64,000 nucleotides of DNA, taken from contig JAWNGF010000012.1 of NCBI GenBank assembly GCA_037039685.1, positions 496,001 to 560,000 on the forward strand. The letters are read 5' to 3'. This document shows positions 25,621 to 38,200 of the stretch, piece by piece (position 1 is the stretch's first letter; the number at the start of each line of letters is the position of its first letter). Below the pieces are notes generated by a model. The model saw only the letters and a list, made by a program, of their open reading frames with translations, ran no database searches and was not told the DNA's origin. A program made the translations under genes and the position numbers. This stretch comes from Ceratobasidium sp. AG-K. Its lineage: Eukaryota; Basidiomycota; Agaricomycetes; Cantharellales; Ceratobasidiaceae.

Positions 25621-26265
25621 AATGGCAACTTTCTTCGACTTGCCCGAAGAGTCGATTGTACGTGCCTTGGTACTATCGGGCCCACAAGCGCCTGGAAGAT
25701 GCAAATAGGTAAATTGCCGCCTATCAGTAGTTGTCCCTGCCAAAACATAATCCATTCAGGTTTGTCATAAACTCCAGACCTTGGTTGCATTATCGTTGCC
25801 CCTTATCTACATCATTACCGTCGAATCTCTTGGATATAATTTGCCGTCTGTGACTCGAAAGGATCTCGCTTTGACCGAGAGCGTCGGGCTACTGCGTTGG
25901 CATCGTCTCCGGTGGGCTCAACTAGAGACCCTTGGGTCCACTTGGATTCCGCCTACATAGGTATCCAACCAAGGGATTTCTAGTTTAGCGAATATCATGC
26001 CCAACAGGGTTTAATGAAGGATAGCTCGGATTACTTCCAAGAGCTACACTTTTATCAGCTCCCGTCGAACAATCTTGGCATTGGGTATAAGCAGTGGACT
26101 TTGGACAATCTGGGGCCATGCACGTGCTTGTACACGATTGACCCCGACCAGAACTCGCTTGTTCGATTCAAGACATCCATTTACCAGACGTCCGAAGCCA
26201 TAAAAAAGAACAATTTACTATTCACTGACGAACAATGGATGACAACCAGACGCACCCAAAAGTAA
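25621..26265 (+). pseudogene. F-box-like protein, copy 1, degenerate
   Basis: ATG 25621 opens an F-box start, FFDLPEESIVRALVLSG, closely related to the copy at 28833. It is followed by TRKDLALTESVGLLRWHRLR and, after a likely intron, by SDYFQELHFYQLPSNNLGIG then YKQWTLDNLGPCTCLY, ending at TAA 26263-26265. F-box proteins present substrates to SCF ligases via SKP1. The F-box here breaks off after 17 residues, the middle carries stops unless several introns are invoked, and the whole is much shorter than the 400-600 residues usual for this fungal family. Most likely a decayed member. Confidence 0.55.
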
Positions 26266-26938
26266 CAACATCTCCAGTGGCGTTTGAGTTTGAGTATGAT
26301 GTGCTAGAGAGTGGTGTCGAGACAGTATTAATGTTGCCTACAAGACGGAATCATTAGAAATTGGCTTACAGTACACTCTTGATTGACCTTAATATAATCA
26401 GGTACGTTTGTGTATAGATTGATGTTAACACCTGAAACGGGATGAGAATCAAGATTGACATACATCCCAGAGCAGCCTAATTCGTATGGAAGAGAGAACT
26501 ATGGGGTTGAGGTTTTTTGTGCTGATAACCTGCCCGTTAAGAGAAACTATGCTGGTACTTTCTTCCCGGTTGAGTAGGATACAATTTCACCTGGTCGGTT
26601 GGATGATGTCGCGTCATGATCGTGGGCAATGAACATGGTAAGTGGTACACGAGCATCGGGACGCATGGTCCAGCAGCTAAGCTCAGTTTTGGAATCTCCT
26701 TTTAAATACTCGTCCTTATTCCCAAACTGCCTTGGATGAGTCTAGACACTCGCACAATGGTAATGTACCTTCCACAGTCGTTGACGTTCAAGTTTGTTTG
26801 AAGTCCAGGACGCCTATCATACCCTTTATCACAGCCTATAGTCTTTGGGTCTTGATCCGTGGTATATATGCAAACGACCCATCATTTTATTGATAAACTG
26901 AGCACCGGTGAAATGCATTTACAGTATTTAGAATCAAG
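26266..26938. other. convergent intergenic region
   Basis: Downstream of F-box copy 1 and of the reductase (minus). The first 40 bases (reading TSPVAFEFEYDV) resemble the tail of F-box copy 2 at about 29480-29520, so the duplication extends past the visible stop. Otherwise empty. Confidence 0.45.
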
Positions 26939-28408
26939 CTATTCGGGTGGAGGTAGCCACCCCCTGAGCTCCAAATCTGTCACTGTATCCGCGATTGTCT
27001 CCTTGAACTCTCTAAAACTGATACCTAGTACCTGCCTAGCTTTGCTCGAATCGAATACAATATGTTTTACCATCTTCCCTGAACCTGGAACTCCCCGAGG
27101 ATACGACGCAGGGAGTAGATCCACTGCTCAAACCATTAGCCATGCTCAACGAGGGAATTGAAACATCTTTACAAGCATCTTGCCAGGTGTATGGACCGTT
27201 GCAAGCGATGAATCGTTGGCCACCCGCTTCTGGGACCTCGATTGCACGCAAGTGTGCCAGGGCCACGTCGCGTACATCGCCGAAATTTCTACACGCAATT
27301 TACAAAAAATGAGTTTGAGAACGCACATAAACCAAATTCGAATGACCTATTTGGTGCGAGCAACACCTCCTGAGTGAGTTCTTTGTCTTGTGTGCTTACA
27401 ACCTGGTACAGCATAGCAAGTGAAGTGTTGAGGCCAGCCGCGTCAGCTACCTGATGTAGTGCTGGACCAAGTGTCTAAAGAGGGCCATTTATATTGCAAT
27501 CGCGTTGTAGTATGGGTTCACTTACGACTAAGGGGTGTATGGTAACCATATCCCAGCGAGACTGCTTTTTGGCTGTAGCCCATGCTGCACGTTCGGCTAA
27601 TACTTTACTAGCGCGATATTTATCCATTCCCGAATCCCTTCCCTTTTCTTCCACTTCCTTGATTGACCAATCGTTCCAGTCACTCTATAGAACTTGTGAA
27701 TATCTGAGAGTCTGACTACGGGAAATTCGACAGGTTACCTCAGTGAAAACTGTCCCGATTGGCTTGGAAGGGTCAATAATAGCAGCACCACTGGATGTCA
27801 GTACAATCCACTTCACTTCGTATCCATACTTTTCGACGCTCTCTAGGATTCCGACGGTACCGCGTACGGCGGGCCCAATGAGCTCTTTAACAAACGAGCG
27901 GAGTTAATATAATGACTCGTCGGCGTTAAATCTGTACCTTGGGGGTCATCAGCCTCAAAAGTACACGGGGAAGCGAGGTGAACTACAGCCTGGACACCTT
28001 TGACAGCTTCATCGAATGCTCCAGTCTAGATTTGGCGTGGTGTAAGACGAACCATAGTCTGCTATAAAAGAGGAACTACCCACCTCAATCATTTCTTGAA
28101 CTACGACATACCGGAATCGACTCGCATATTCTTTGAAGATACCAAGAAGATACTCTCCCTTGCTAACTGAGCGTGCAGTGCCTCTATCAGTAGTAGCCAT
28201 TGGGGAGATTTAGTTGTGCGCGTTATTTCAACAAAAGGAAATAGTGTATCTACCGAACAGAGAAACAGCCTCAAGAAGGGTTTTACACACCCAGGCAGCA
28301 ATAAAGCCACTTGCCCCTGTAAAGTTGTTGGCATATGCGACATAATGGATTTATTATCAGAAGCAAACCTGTGACGAGAACGGTCGCTGGGGCCTTGACG
28401 GCAGGCAT
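26939..28408 (-). CDS. NAD(P)-dependent epimerase/reductase (extended SDR)
   Basis: Extended short-chain dehydrogenase of the dihydroflavonol-4-reductase / aldehyde-reductase (Gre2-like) group; cytosolic. ATG complement at 28406-28408 reads MPAVKAPATVLVTG, and after an intron ASGFIAAWVCKTLLEAVSLF, giving the nucleotide-binding TGxxGxxA. Next come GTARSVSKGEYLLGIFKEYA, FRYVVVQEMIE, WNDWSIKEVEEKGRDSG and the catalytic MDKYRASKVLAERAAW (YxxxK), then WDMVTIHP. The C-terminus has RFIACNGPYTWQD, FDSSKARQVLGISFREFKET and ends LELRGWLPPPE, TAG at 26939-26941. About ten exons. The natural carbonyl substrate is not predictable. Confidence 0.87.
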
Positions 28409-28832
28409 TATTAGCGAGATAAATCGCTATCAAGGGCAAGACTCGAGCCCATCCGTATAAGTAGCACGCCAACGAAAAGATCGGGCTCGATCAACCTTAA
28501 GCTCGGGATGACACGCAAGCGTGCCGAGTGGTCCGATATCGTATATGTTCAGGTGGAGGTGATGACTACATGGATTGTCATGTGATTAGTTGATAAGAGT
28601 TTGGGGTAAACAGGTTTGTGTTTACTTTCGATGGTATTGCAAGCATCCTGAAACGTCATGCGATTGTAACACGCGCATATAGGAACGCATATAGGAACGC
28701 AGCCTAAAAAACGAACCTCTCCACCAAAAATTGTTGTCTTCCAGAGCTTCTTAAATGAGCATCCTCTGTTTGCGGTTATTTGTTTGATTATACACTTTGT
28801 TAGACTGTTGAAACGTGGCCTTTACCCCAATC
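28409..28832. promoter_or_regulatory. divergent intergenic region
   Basis: Between the reductase start (minus) and F-box copy 2 (plus). A short direct repeat ATATAGGAACGC occurs twice at 28677-28700. Nothing coding. Confidence 0.4.
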
Positions 28833-29384
28833 ATGCCGGCTTTGTTTGAATTGCCAGTCGAGACGATTGTCCACGTTCTGACCGTATCGGACCTACGCAC
28901 TATCGCGAGATGTCAACAGGCAACTGGCTTATACTCCATTTCGCTGACCCTTCTCAACGTTCATGACCTACTTATAGACCTGTCGCAAGATCCGCTCATT
29001 GATCGCCAACTCCTTGATCCTTGTCTATATACTCTCCATCGACTGGCTTGGATATACCTTACGCTCTGTGCCTCGTCTTGATATCAATCTGGCCGAAAAT
29101 ATCGAACTGTTGCGTCGACATGTTATCACTGGACTCATTTGGACCTGCTCGAGGCAGTCGAATACCCCTTAAAGCAAGATCCCTTTATGGTCGATTCATA
29201 TATTGGTGGTGTATATGTTCAACGAGGCTTCAAAACCGACGATTTCGACTACTTCCAAGAGCTTTACTTTTACCAGTTGGCGTCGAAAAATCTTGGCACA
29301 GAATATAAGCAGTGGTACTTGTGTGACTTGGGGCCGTGCTCACACTCGTTTATGATGGATCCTGAGCAAGACTTACTCGTTTAA
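28833..29384 (+). pseudogene. F-box protein, copy 2, degenerate
   Basis: ATG 28833 encodes a good F-box start: MPALFELPVETIVHVLTVSD then LRTIARCQQ, at which point an intron donor is expected. The downstream part reads PRLDINLAENIELLRRH in one frame and DYFQELYFYQLASKNLGTEY then KQWYLCDLGPCSHSFMMDPE in another, ending TAA at 29382-29384. It is a paralogue of 25621-26265 (shared YFQEL.FYQL..NLG..YKQW..LGPC). The pieces cannot be joined without frame changes, and the middle third of the usual family length is missing. Either strongly shortened or dead. Confidence 0.6.
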
Positions 29385-30092
29385 TTTGAGAAATCTGACC
29401 TCCAGACCTCTGATTCGATGCAAAAAAAAAGTTCAAGATTCGCTTGAGAACAATGAGTAGCAACCAACCGCACCCAAGGTCGCTTACTTCCTCGATAAGA
29501 TTTGAGTTTAATTATCAGGTGCAACACGACTGGACTCAGAATTCGTCATTACTACCTCCCATACAGGTCGCTGGTGCTCTAATTGTACATATAGTGGTGT
29601 TTTCAAGCAGGTTTCTTGACCTAGTCTCACATGGATTGTACTTGGTATGGGACTGGCATAGGGGAGTCGAGGTCACGGTTATTAATACAATCTCTCGTCT
29701 CGCCCTCATATGATTCTGACACATGGCCACAAAATACGACATAGCAGATCCCTTTTGGTCCGTACCAAAACCTCTTTTTACCCTGTTGTCGCAATCGTCA
29801 ATCGTCATTCTCCGTATCAATAAAGTTCATGACACAGAATCGGAGGAGCTGGTCCCACCAGTGCTCGATGACCTGACTCATAATACATATGTGTCGCTTG
29901 ACGTCTACAGCTTTGGTCCTAACGGCAAATCGCCCAATCCTGCGCAACTAATTTCATCTTTTTGACTTTCTCAGTTGGCTCACGTATCGTAATAGTCAAT
30001 GGGCAGACTAAGCTAGGATAACAACAGCACGTAAGTCCCCAGAGCGACTGTAAGGTTTCTTAACCTCGAGCGACGCTATTCAAATGTTGCAT
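29385..30092. other. intergenic with F-box-family tail remnants
   Basis: 29444-29530 resembles the tail of F-box copy 1. An 80-codon open stretch at 29723-29965 (KYDIADPFWSVPKPLFTLLS, VSLDVYSFGPNG) has no recognised domain. No other structure seen. Confidence 0.35.
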
Positions 30093-33000
30093 TTATCCAT
30101 TATATGCATGTTCAATTCGACTGCGAACGCGATCCCCACACAGCGAAACCGCCCACTCCAACCTCTGGGTTCTACGAGCTTGATCTAATCCTCGCCCTTC
30201 GTAACACGCCGGATAGGGCACTAAATTCCACTGGTCCTGTTCATACAGCATCACGGCACTGAATAGCGCTGGTCCAGCCTGATGAACCAGCGCGCCGATG
30301 ATCATTCGCGTACGATCCTTGTCCTTTGCGGTCATCTCGTCCTCGGGCCTGTGAAGATCGGGCCAGAGGCTAGTAGCGACGTGATGCACCGCGACGAATC
30401 GCAAGAATCCCTGTACTCCACCCTTCATGAGAGCCTTGAGGTACCATCCAATCATCTCGCCGTCTCGCTCGCGCGGCCAGATCCACTCGTGGACTGAGTC
30501 GCCCGGCACGTCCGGGGCTTCGGTTTGAATAGAGCGAAGAATGTGTCCATAGTCTCCCCACACGAGTCGCCGATAGTCGACCGCGTAGTTCGTGCTAAGC
30601 GGGGGAAGAAGCACACGTGCAAAGAGCGGGTGCGCAAACGAGACTGCATCGTACAGCCCGACGAGATCCGTGTAAAACTGATAAAACGGCTGTCCGGCTA
30701 GGTGCCGACTCGCGGCTATTTCGAGCGGAGCCGGTCCTGTTCGTTTGGGTCTAGGATTCGGACCCAGTGAGACATCGGACAAGAGAGAGGCCATCAACCG
30801 TTCGGCCTCTGGATCACGGAAGATTTCAGAAGACGAGTCGTCGTGAGGTTGATCGTGCTCGAGCATAAAAACGCGCATACACCCAAACACAACTTCCGCG
30901 CCGGTCAGGGGGATGTTGAAAGAATCACCGACGACGTTCTGGCGGGCAGAGGTGAGGGCAAGCACAGTGCGAACCACCTCGACTTCGTCCGAGTTCCATT
31001 CTTTCGGCAGCGCCTGGAATACGGGTGACGTGCCTGATCGTAAGAGGTGGTCGAGCGGTTGCAGCGTCCAATCGTTTGGAGCAGGGAGCCCGTACGATTT
31101 CCCATGGAGACTGGAGCGCGAGGGGAGAAGCTGGGTCGTAACATGCGATACAGAAACAGCCGATGGGAAAAGAGGGGATACAATATGCTCAGAATCGGGT
31201 TGCAGCTCGTGGAGAAGGAACGGCATCAGCGCGTCCCAGGAGGCTTTCGCTAGATATTTAGATACATGACTCATACTGGGCTCGCCGGCGATTATGACTC
31301 CGATTTGTTGGACAAGTCGAGCTGCGATATCCGCACACGAAGGGTTCAGTCGGCGAAGAGTAATAAACGCCAATTTGAGCCAGGCTGGTTTCTCGAGGTG
31401 GCCGAGTCTTTGGGCCAAGAGAAGGTAATTTCCCAAGCAGAGTGCGAGGCTTGTGAAGCGACTGTATGCGTAGGGTGAATTCGACGCCGAAAAATAAACC
31501 GAATCCCAAAACGGATTGATCGCGAGCGCATTCATCGACTTGGATATCTCATCCAACGGCATGCCAAGTGGCGAACTAGGGGGCTGCGTATCACCCGGAG
31601 ATAATAACGCAAGGTCGAGTCGAAGAGCCGAACACAATACCAAAGCATCGTCCGCCACCCCATCCAACTCCCGTTGGCCGACCCGAGCCACCGCAGACTC
31701 GATCGCCTGCCGAATCTTGCCGCCCCGGAAAACGGGTTTCAAAGCCGCAGTGAGGCGCTCTCGTTCCGCCGCACCACCCCGAACGCTATTCACAGTCGCC
31801 CCGTCGAGCCACGCGATCAACGCGTTCCACACTTCTGGCACCGCATCGTCCAGCGCAAATGGGAGCGTATCTTCCCCCCAACCCCATCCCTCGACCTGAG
31901 ACCATAAGATCTCGTGCGGAGGATTTGTTGAGTGAGGATCCGTCGCACACGCAATCCACACCGCCCGAAGCCGCATCCAGCTCTTTATCAGAGCCAGATC
32001 ACGGCGGGTCCGAACGTATTGGGAGAGGGCGTCAAAAGAGGCCGCGGCGGTCGTCGCAATATGCGCATATAGCCCATAACGACCGAGAGTGGTGTACAGA
32101 TCGAGCGTGGCGACGAGTAGAGCAGGCGGGACGTCGGATGGAGGTAGGACAGCTACAAAACGGAGTAGAGTATCGGTGGGATCCAGGAGTTTATTGGCAT
32201 TTTGTCGAGACGACCGGGCGAGAATCTCCAGCAAACGAATCGCGCGAACATCGGGCTGGTCCTCGGCAGACTCGGAATCAGGATACGGCGAGCCAGAGAG
32301 CACAAACAAGCGCATAACCTCGGCCACCAACCCATGCGTCTCCATAATCGCCGACGCCCACGACACCGACTGGCGCCCAAGCCTGACGAGAACCTCCAAC
32401 AGCCGCCCAAGCACACTCCTCGGCAACACCCGTGCAGCGAGCTGTCGCGTAATCGTACCCAACATGACGTCCATCGGCAGATCATCGACCACGTCCATCT
32501 CGCTTTGCCTCGGTTCGCGGAGCCTCCAGGGTACGATGTAATTCGAAGGCATGACGTCCATGTTCTGGCTCTCGGTGCGTAACGTGAGCTCCACATTGCC
32601 AACGGGGATCTCATGGTCCCAGATGACGAGCGCTGCGTAGAGGACGTCGATTGCGCGGGTTCCGACCGCTCCGCGTTCGCCTAGTGCGGCTGTGGCCGAT
32701 TCAATCACGAGTTTTCGGAGGTCTGCGGCTGCGAGCACAACCTGGCTCTCATCGGGTTGAGGAGTACCCCTCGCGTCGGGCACGCGTCTCTTGCCTTCGC
32801 CAAACTCTCCCTCGTCAAGGAGCAAAACGCGGGGAAACCACGCCCGCAACTGACTCTTGCTGACCCGTGCAGTCAAGCGTGCGAGCGCGTCCAGGGCCAT
32901 GGCACGTTGCATCGGGGCAGTGCTTCGCGCCAGGTGCAATAGTTCGCCAAGGGTGTAGCCTATCAAGAACGTAAGAATCGGTCAACGTGTGAGGCTGTGG

Positions 33001-34641
33001 GGTTGGCATGGGAAGCATGGGCGAAGCAGGCATGGGCAAAGCGTGGCCAGGAATAGCAAGCGTGGAGATGAAAAGTAGCGTGGCAAACACGTGGTTCAGA
33101 CGAGAAAGGAGCGAGGGGGAATAAAAAAGATTAATCTAGATTTAAACTGTCATGATAGCACAGCATCAAAACGTGGAGCGGGCATTGCACATTTTGACAG
33201 AAAAAGGAAAAACAACACATAGTGATACAGCCCGAAAGAAACGCATAGCCAACCATTACAACACACCACCCATTACAACGCGCCACCCGGTTACAATGCA
33301 GCCTTCCATGATACAGCAGCCGCCACACCGACACACACAGCCCCCACGCCTGCCTTGCACGCCCAAACCCAAACCGAACCCGATTTTTGCTTACCTGCGC
33401 TCGTTCGGGCATTGTGATGCAACCCATCGTGCACGGGCATTTCCTTGCCCACCTCGCGCGGGATCGGCGTCCCCGCCAAATTAAACCTCGTACCCGCGCC
33501 CTCGCCTGCTTTTTCACCGAGGTACGCATAATCGCTCGTAACAGGCGTATCCGGAATCTCGGGAAGATCAGCGATCCACTCCAAGTTCGGGTTATTCGCC
33601 GACTCGTTGGGAAAGTATTGCCGCCGGATCGCCTCGGGTGTGGCATTGTCGAGCGGACTGAGCGCCGGGAACGCGACCCCGGGAGGTTTGAGGCCAGTCG
33701 AGGCGAGATTAGGGCCTGTCGAGAGTTTGAGGTCGGGCGGAGAGGCGGTAGGGGTGGCGTCGGGGTCGAGTTTGCCCTTCCATTGGACCTTGGGCACCTC
33801 CTCTCCGCTCTCGGTCGGTGGAAGTTCGATTCCCAACGGCGCTCGTTTGGGCGAGGTGGGCGCTGAAGGGTAGGTGAACACGTCCCGAGGTGTGACCTCG
33901 GCGAAACGCACTGCCGGAGTACTCAACCCGCTCGGGGCACGCGAACTCCCAGTGACTGACCCACGGCGGGACAAGACCGGACGAGGAGGCGAGGCTACGC
34001 GATGTTGAGGGTTGTGCACTGGCAGAATGGGTGCCGAGGGATGAACAGGGGGAACAGACTCTTCATCTGTAATCTCTTCAATCGTGGGAGAAGTCGGGAC
34101 TGGAGAATACGTAAATCTCAAGTATAGACAGCCAGGACAAACGTACCTGATCGAGGTTTCGAGTCCTTGGCGCGACCGAGGACTTCAGCGAGCTTTGCGA
34201 GGTCGCCGAATTTAGAGCTCAATTCACGCAGCTCGTCTTCGCGTTCTTCAGTCGACATTTCCGCCACACGACGCGCATTCTCGGCTTCCATTGTCGAGCG
34301 CCAATTCGGGTCAGGGGCAGACTCAGTATCGATGGGCGTAAGTTCAGGCGTAGATTCAGCAAGTTCAGCAGCTTCAGTGGCCTCGGTAGGTCGAGTAGAC
34401 AAGACGATGGGAACGCCATCCTTCAAAGGCCGTGCAGCCTCCCTGTTCTGGCGAAAAGCGCTCTTGCGCTGCCGTTGGGACCTAGTACACGTTAGCAGAC
34501 ATCGTCAAAGCGAGATGAGACCTGCCTGTGGGCTGCAGCCGGGAAGCCAGTCTTGGGATCGGCCGAGACGGGAAAGGGAGTTAGGGAGGTCGTATCAGTG
34601 CCACCCGGCGTACGCTCGACGATAGATCCAACGAGGGACAT
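30093..34641 (-). CDS. RPAP1: RNA polymerase II-associated protein 1 (RPAP1)
   Basis: RPAP1 (Rba50 in yeast) is needed for RNA polymerase II assembly and nuclear import. ATG complement at 34639-34641 (MSLVGSIVERTPGG). N-terminal exons carry DPNWRSTMEAENARRVAEMS and REDELRELSSKFGDLAKLAE, a short RPAP1_N-type region, then a Pro/Ser-rich linker. The RPAP1_C motif follows: LEWIADLPEIPDTP, GTRFNLAGTPIPREV, PVHDGLHHNARTSAG, spliced across a 435-base intron (32960-33394) to YTLGELLHLARSTAPMQRAM. The remaining 950 residues form one exon of helical, HEAT-like repeats ending RVRSRIEHAYNG, TAA at 30093-30095. Total about 1,300 residues, near the animal length and far longer than yeast Rba50. Confidence 0.88.
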
Positions 34642-35242
34642 GATGCCTTATTCAATTAGCGGAAAGGAGCTGATTCGAAAGTGGTCGAGGAGGGAAGACC
34701 ATAGAGGGGGGCAGGAACTAAGGCAAGTCACGGAATAGAGACTATAAGCCGCACCTAAAAGGCGTGGTCGTTGTCGAGCTTAAGCGGAGATTGCCATTAC
34801 GTCGTCCTTATGTCAGCCCTAAATTGGTCTGGTCCTCAACTGACGAGCACCCCTGAGACTTACGAAAAGGATCCCGACAATGCGAGGTTTTACGAGACGA
34901 ACGAGATCTTCTCCTTTTTGGAGCTCTTCAGGGAAGCCATTCCGTTGTCGTTAGTCGCAGTGTCTGCCACCGGGCACCGTGAATATAATTATACAGTCCA
35001 TACGAGATCTCCACACGTGACTTGACATTGACGCCGATCGCTCAACTCACCTACCATACCGTACTCCTAGGAACTCGCAAACTGCGGTGCATTCGTGAGG
35101 AAAATTACTGGAATAGTCGACAAAATGGACAAAATGCTATTCGGTTTCGATTTTATCGGCACCTATACGGTACGTGATGTACCGACAAACCTAACATATT
35201 GTTCGGGGCACTTCATCGAAGCTGATGGTATAATCTCATACT
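34642..35242. promoter_or_regulatory. divergent intergenic region
   Basis: Upstream of RPAP1 (minus) and the tandem kinase gene (plus). Two short open stretches on the plus strand (34771-35025, 35095-35310) may include unrecognised 5' exons of the kinase gene; I cannot link them by splice sites. Confidence 0.35.
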
Positions 35243-38200
35243 ATGATGCAGTCATTCAAACAGGCTATTGGCATCCTAAAAAGACACGGACTCGTAGATA
35301 TCACGTCTGAGATCAACTGGAGGAAGGGTATGGAGTATCCCCAAGCCGCCGGGGGGTCCGCCGACGTATATCGAGGGGAGTTGAATAGTGGCGATAGAAT
35401 AGCCATCAAAGTTGCGCGTTTCTACCACGACACGGACCATGCAGGAGCGAAGGTGCTCAAGGTGGGACCTGGCTACCAGTGGCTTGGCGTAGATCTCGGA
35501 AACTCATGTATCGACATCTCGTTCATTAGAGGGCCGCTATGGAGATTTATGGGTGGCACATGATGCGCCATCGCAATTTAGTACCTTTAATAGGTTTTGC
35601 GATTTTTCGCGATCGCCTCTCAATGGTGTCACCGTGGATGAACAACGGAACGGTAATGCAATACCTCTTATCAACCCCCCGGGCTAACCGGTTTCAACTT
35701 GTAAGTCGTTCTTAGAGGACTTAGACAGGAGCTAAGTTGAATCCCCAATGGCGCGTGCAGTGTGTTGATATCTGTGAGGGCTTGTGTTTTATTCATAACA
35801 ATAACATGGTACGAGGAATCCTAAGTGGAGTTGTGTTACTTGCATCATGCTCCAAGTCAGGTATACGGCGACGTTAAAGGGGTGAGCTTCTCCCATGTTC
35901 CCGACGATTTGCCCAATGCTAACCTTCAAACTAAATTGTGACGCCGACCATCTCAGGCTAATGTTCTGGTCGACGATGAAGGCAGAGCCATGATAACGGA
36001 TTTTGGAACTACTCGGCTTCAGGACGCGTCCTTGGATTTCTCGGAAATCACGAATGCAGGGATATCCCTCCGCTGGGTAGTATGTTGCTGCGAATCTTTG
36101 TATTTTTCCTGAATTTGATCACTAATTTGCCGGTACTAGGCTCCAGAGCTCCTTATGGAATCCGGCGTTCGTCCAACGAAAGCGTCGGACGTATATGGAT
36201 ACGGGATGGTAAGTTTGTAACTTGGCGAATGAAATCGTGCTGACTGATTGTACTTAGACAGTATTGGTGCGACCAACCTTTATACGGGTCTATTAAAATT
36301 AACAGCCATTGCTATAGGAAATACTAACTGGAAACCATCCATTCAGTCACCTCTATAACGAAGCTACTGTGTACATGGCGATCACTGAAAAAGAGCAACC
36401 CAGGCGCCCAGATATTAACCTGGACGATTATTCATGGCTGATACTAACTTCTTGTTGGAGCTTTTCCCCATCCGATAGGCCGAGTATGGATAAAGTGCGC
36501 TCTGATATACTGGAACTACGCGCCCAACGGGAGCAACTCTCTGTACAGCCTAGCCCGGATGCATGGAATATGCACATTGATATCACTAGAACACACACTG
36601 GCGCGGGCCCTGTTGAACGGCAACATGAAGTACAGGGTAGTTCGCAAGTCGACGCGCAAACTGGAGTAGAGAGCCGTTTGCCAGTTGCAACAGAGAGTCC
36701 AACAGAAGAACAACCTGAAGCACAGCCCGAGGAACAACCCGTATCACATGTACAGCCCGGACCGCAGCCTGAAGGACCGGCCCAGGAGGTGGGAAAACCT
36801 GTGATAAGCACAAAGACGGTGTGTAACCGTTGCTATTGTCCAGCCCAATGCTGGCACTCACACTTGATAACTGTTGATATTTCAAACCGCGTGCAAAGCC
36901 TATTGGCGAAATCATTGATCTATTGACTGAAAATGGATTCCCCAACCTCACAAACGACATCGCACCAGACGATTCAATGATGTATCCATTCACGGGAGGG
37001 GGATTTGCTGATGTCTATCAAGGTGTAATGCGTAACGGCACTGTCGTTGCGATCAAACAGTTGAAGCAGCTGGATCCAATCATTCTCTTCCCAGAAGAGA
37101 TCAGTGCGAAAATGCACAAGGTGTGTATAATTTGTTCCACGCACTAAGACGGGCAGGATACCATAATCACCACGTCTGATAGCGTACTGCAAGAGAGCTA
37201 CATCACTGGTCTCAGCTCGACCATGATAATGTCATACCTCTATTGGGTCTGGCAACGTTTCGAGGGAGCCTATCGATGATATCCCAATGGATGAGCGGGG
37301 GAGACCTCCGTAGATACCTCGGCAACAACCCACATGCTGACCGCATCAAACTGGTTAGTTTCCTCAACCTAACGGAGCGATTTAGTTGCTCACTTTAAAT
37401 CTACTCTACATGTGATAAGTGCGTAGAAATTGGTGCTGGCTTGTGTCATCTCCACAGTCACGGAATGGTAGGGGGACCAAGTCAATAGCCCGTCTCTCCG
37501 CGTGCTTATATGTCAATTCCAGGTGCATGGCGATCTCAAAGGGGTACGTTATATCATTCTTAGGCAGACTAGTGCTTAACAAGAATGGAACATCACTTGT
37601 GTCACTTGTTCACGTAATCATTAGAGGAATGTCATGGTGTCAGCGGAGGGCGTAGCTATGATTGGAGACTTTGGAACAGCATCGATGAAGGACTTACCGA
37701 TTGGTTTCACCAGAACATTGCAGCAAGCTCCAAATTCGTATCGGTGGACAGTACGGAGCTAACTCTATCTTATGTTATGCCACTTATCCTTCATATAGGC
37801 ACCAGAAGTGCTAATGGAAAGGGATGCCAAAGCGACCAAAGAGTCGGATGTTTATTCTTACGGCATGGTGAGCAATAGCTTCGCCGACGGTGAATTCTAA
37901 CCGGAACGCATATACCTAGACTCTACTTGTAAGCACGGACCAGTTTCTGTTGCTTTGCTACACTCATGTTTACAATAAAGGAGACACTGACGGGCGAATC
38001 ACCATATGGCGATGAGATTGCGTACCGAGTAATGGGCATGAAAGCTAGCGGGGAGTTGCCCCCCCGTCCGGATATTGATCTTATCGACGACATGCTCTGG
38101 CAGACACTTATCATGTGTTGGGATCAGGTTCCCAGGCGACGGATCCAGGTTAACGATGTCATGATTCGGATGCACTACGTAGCTCGTGTAGGAGCCAAAT

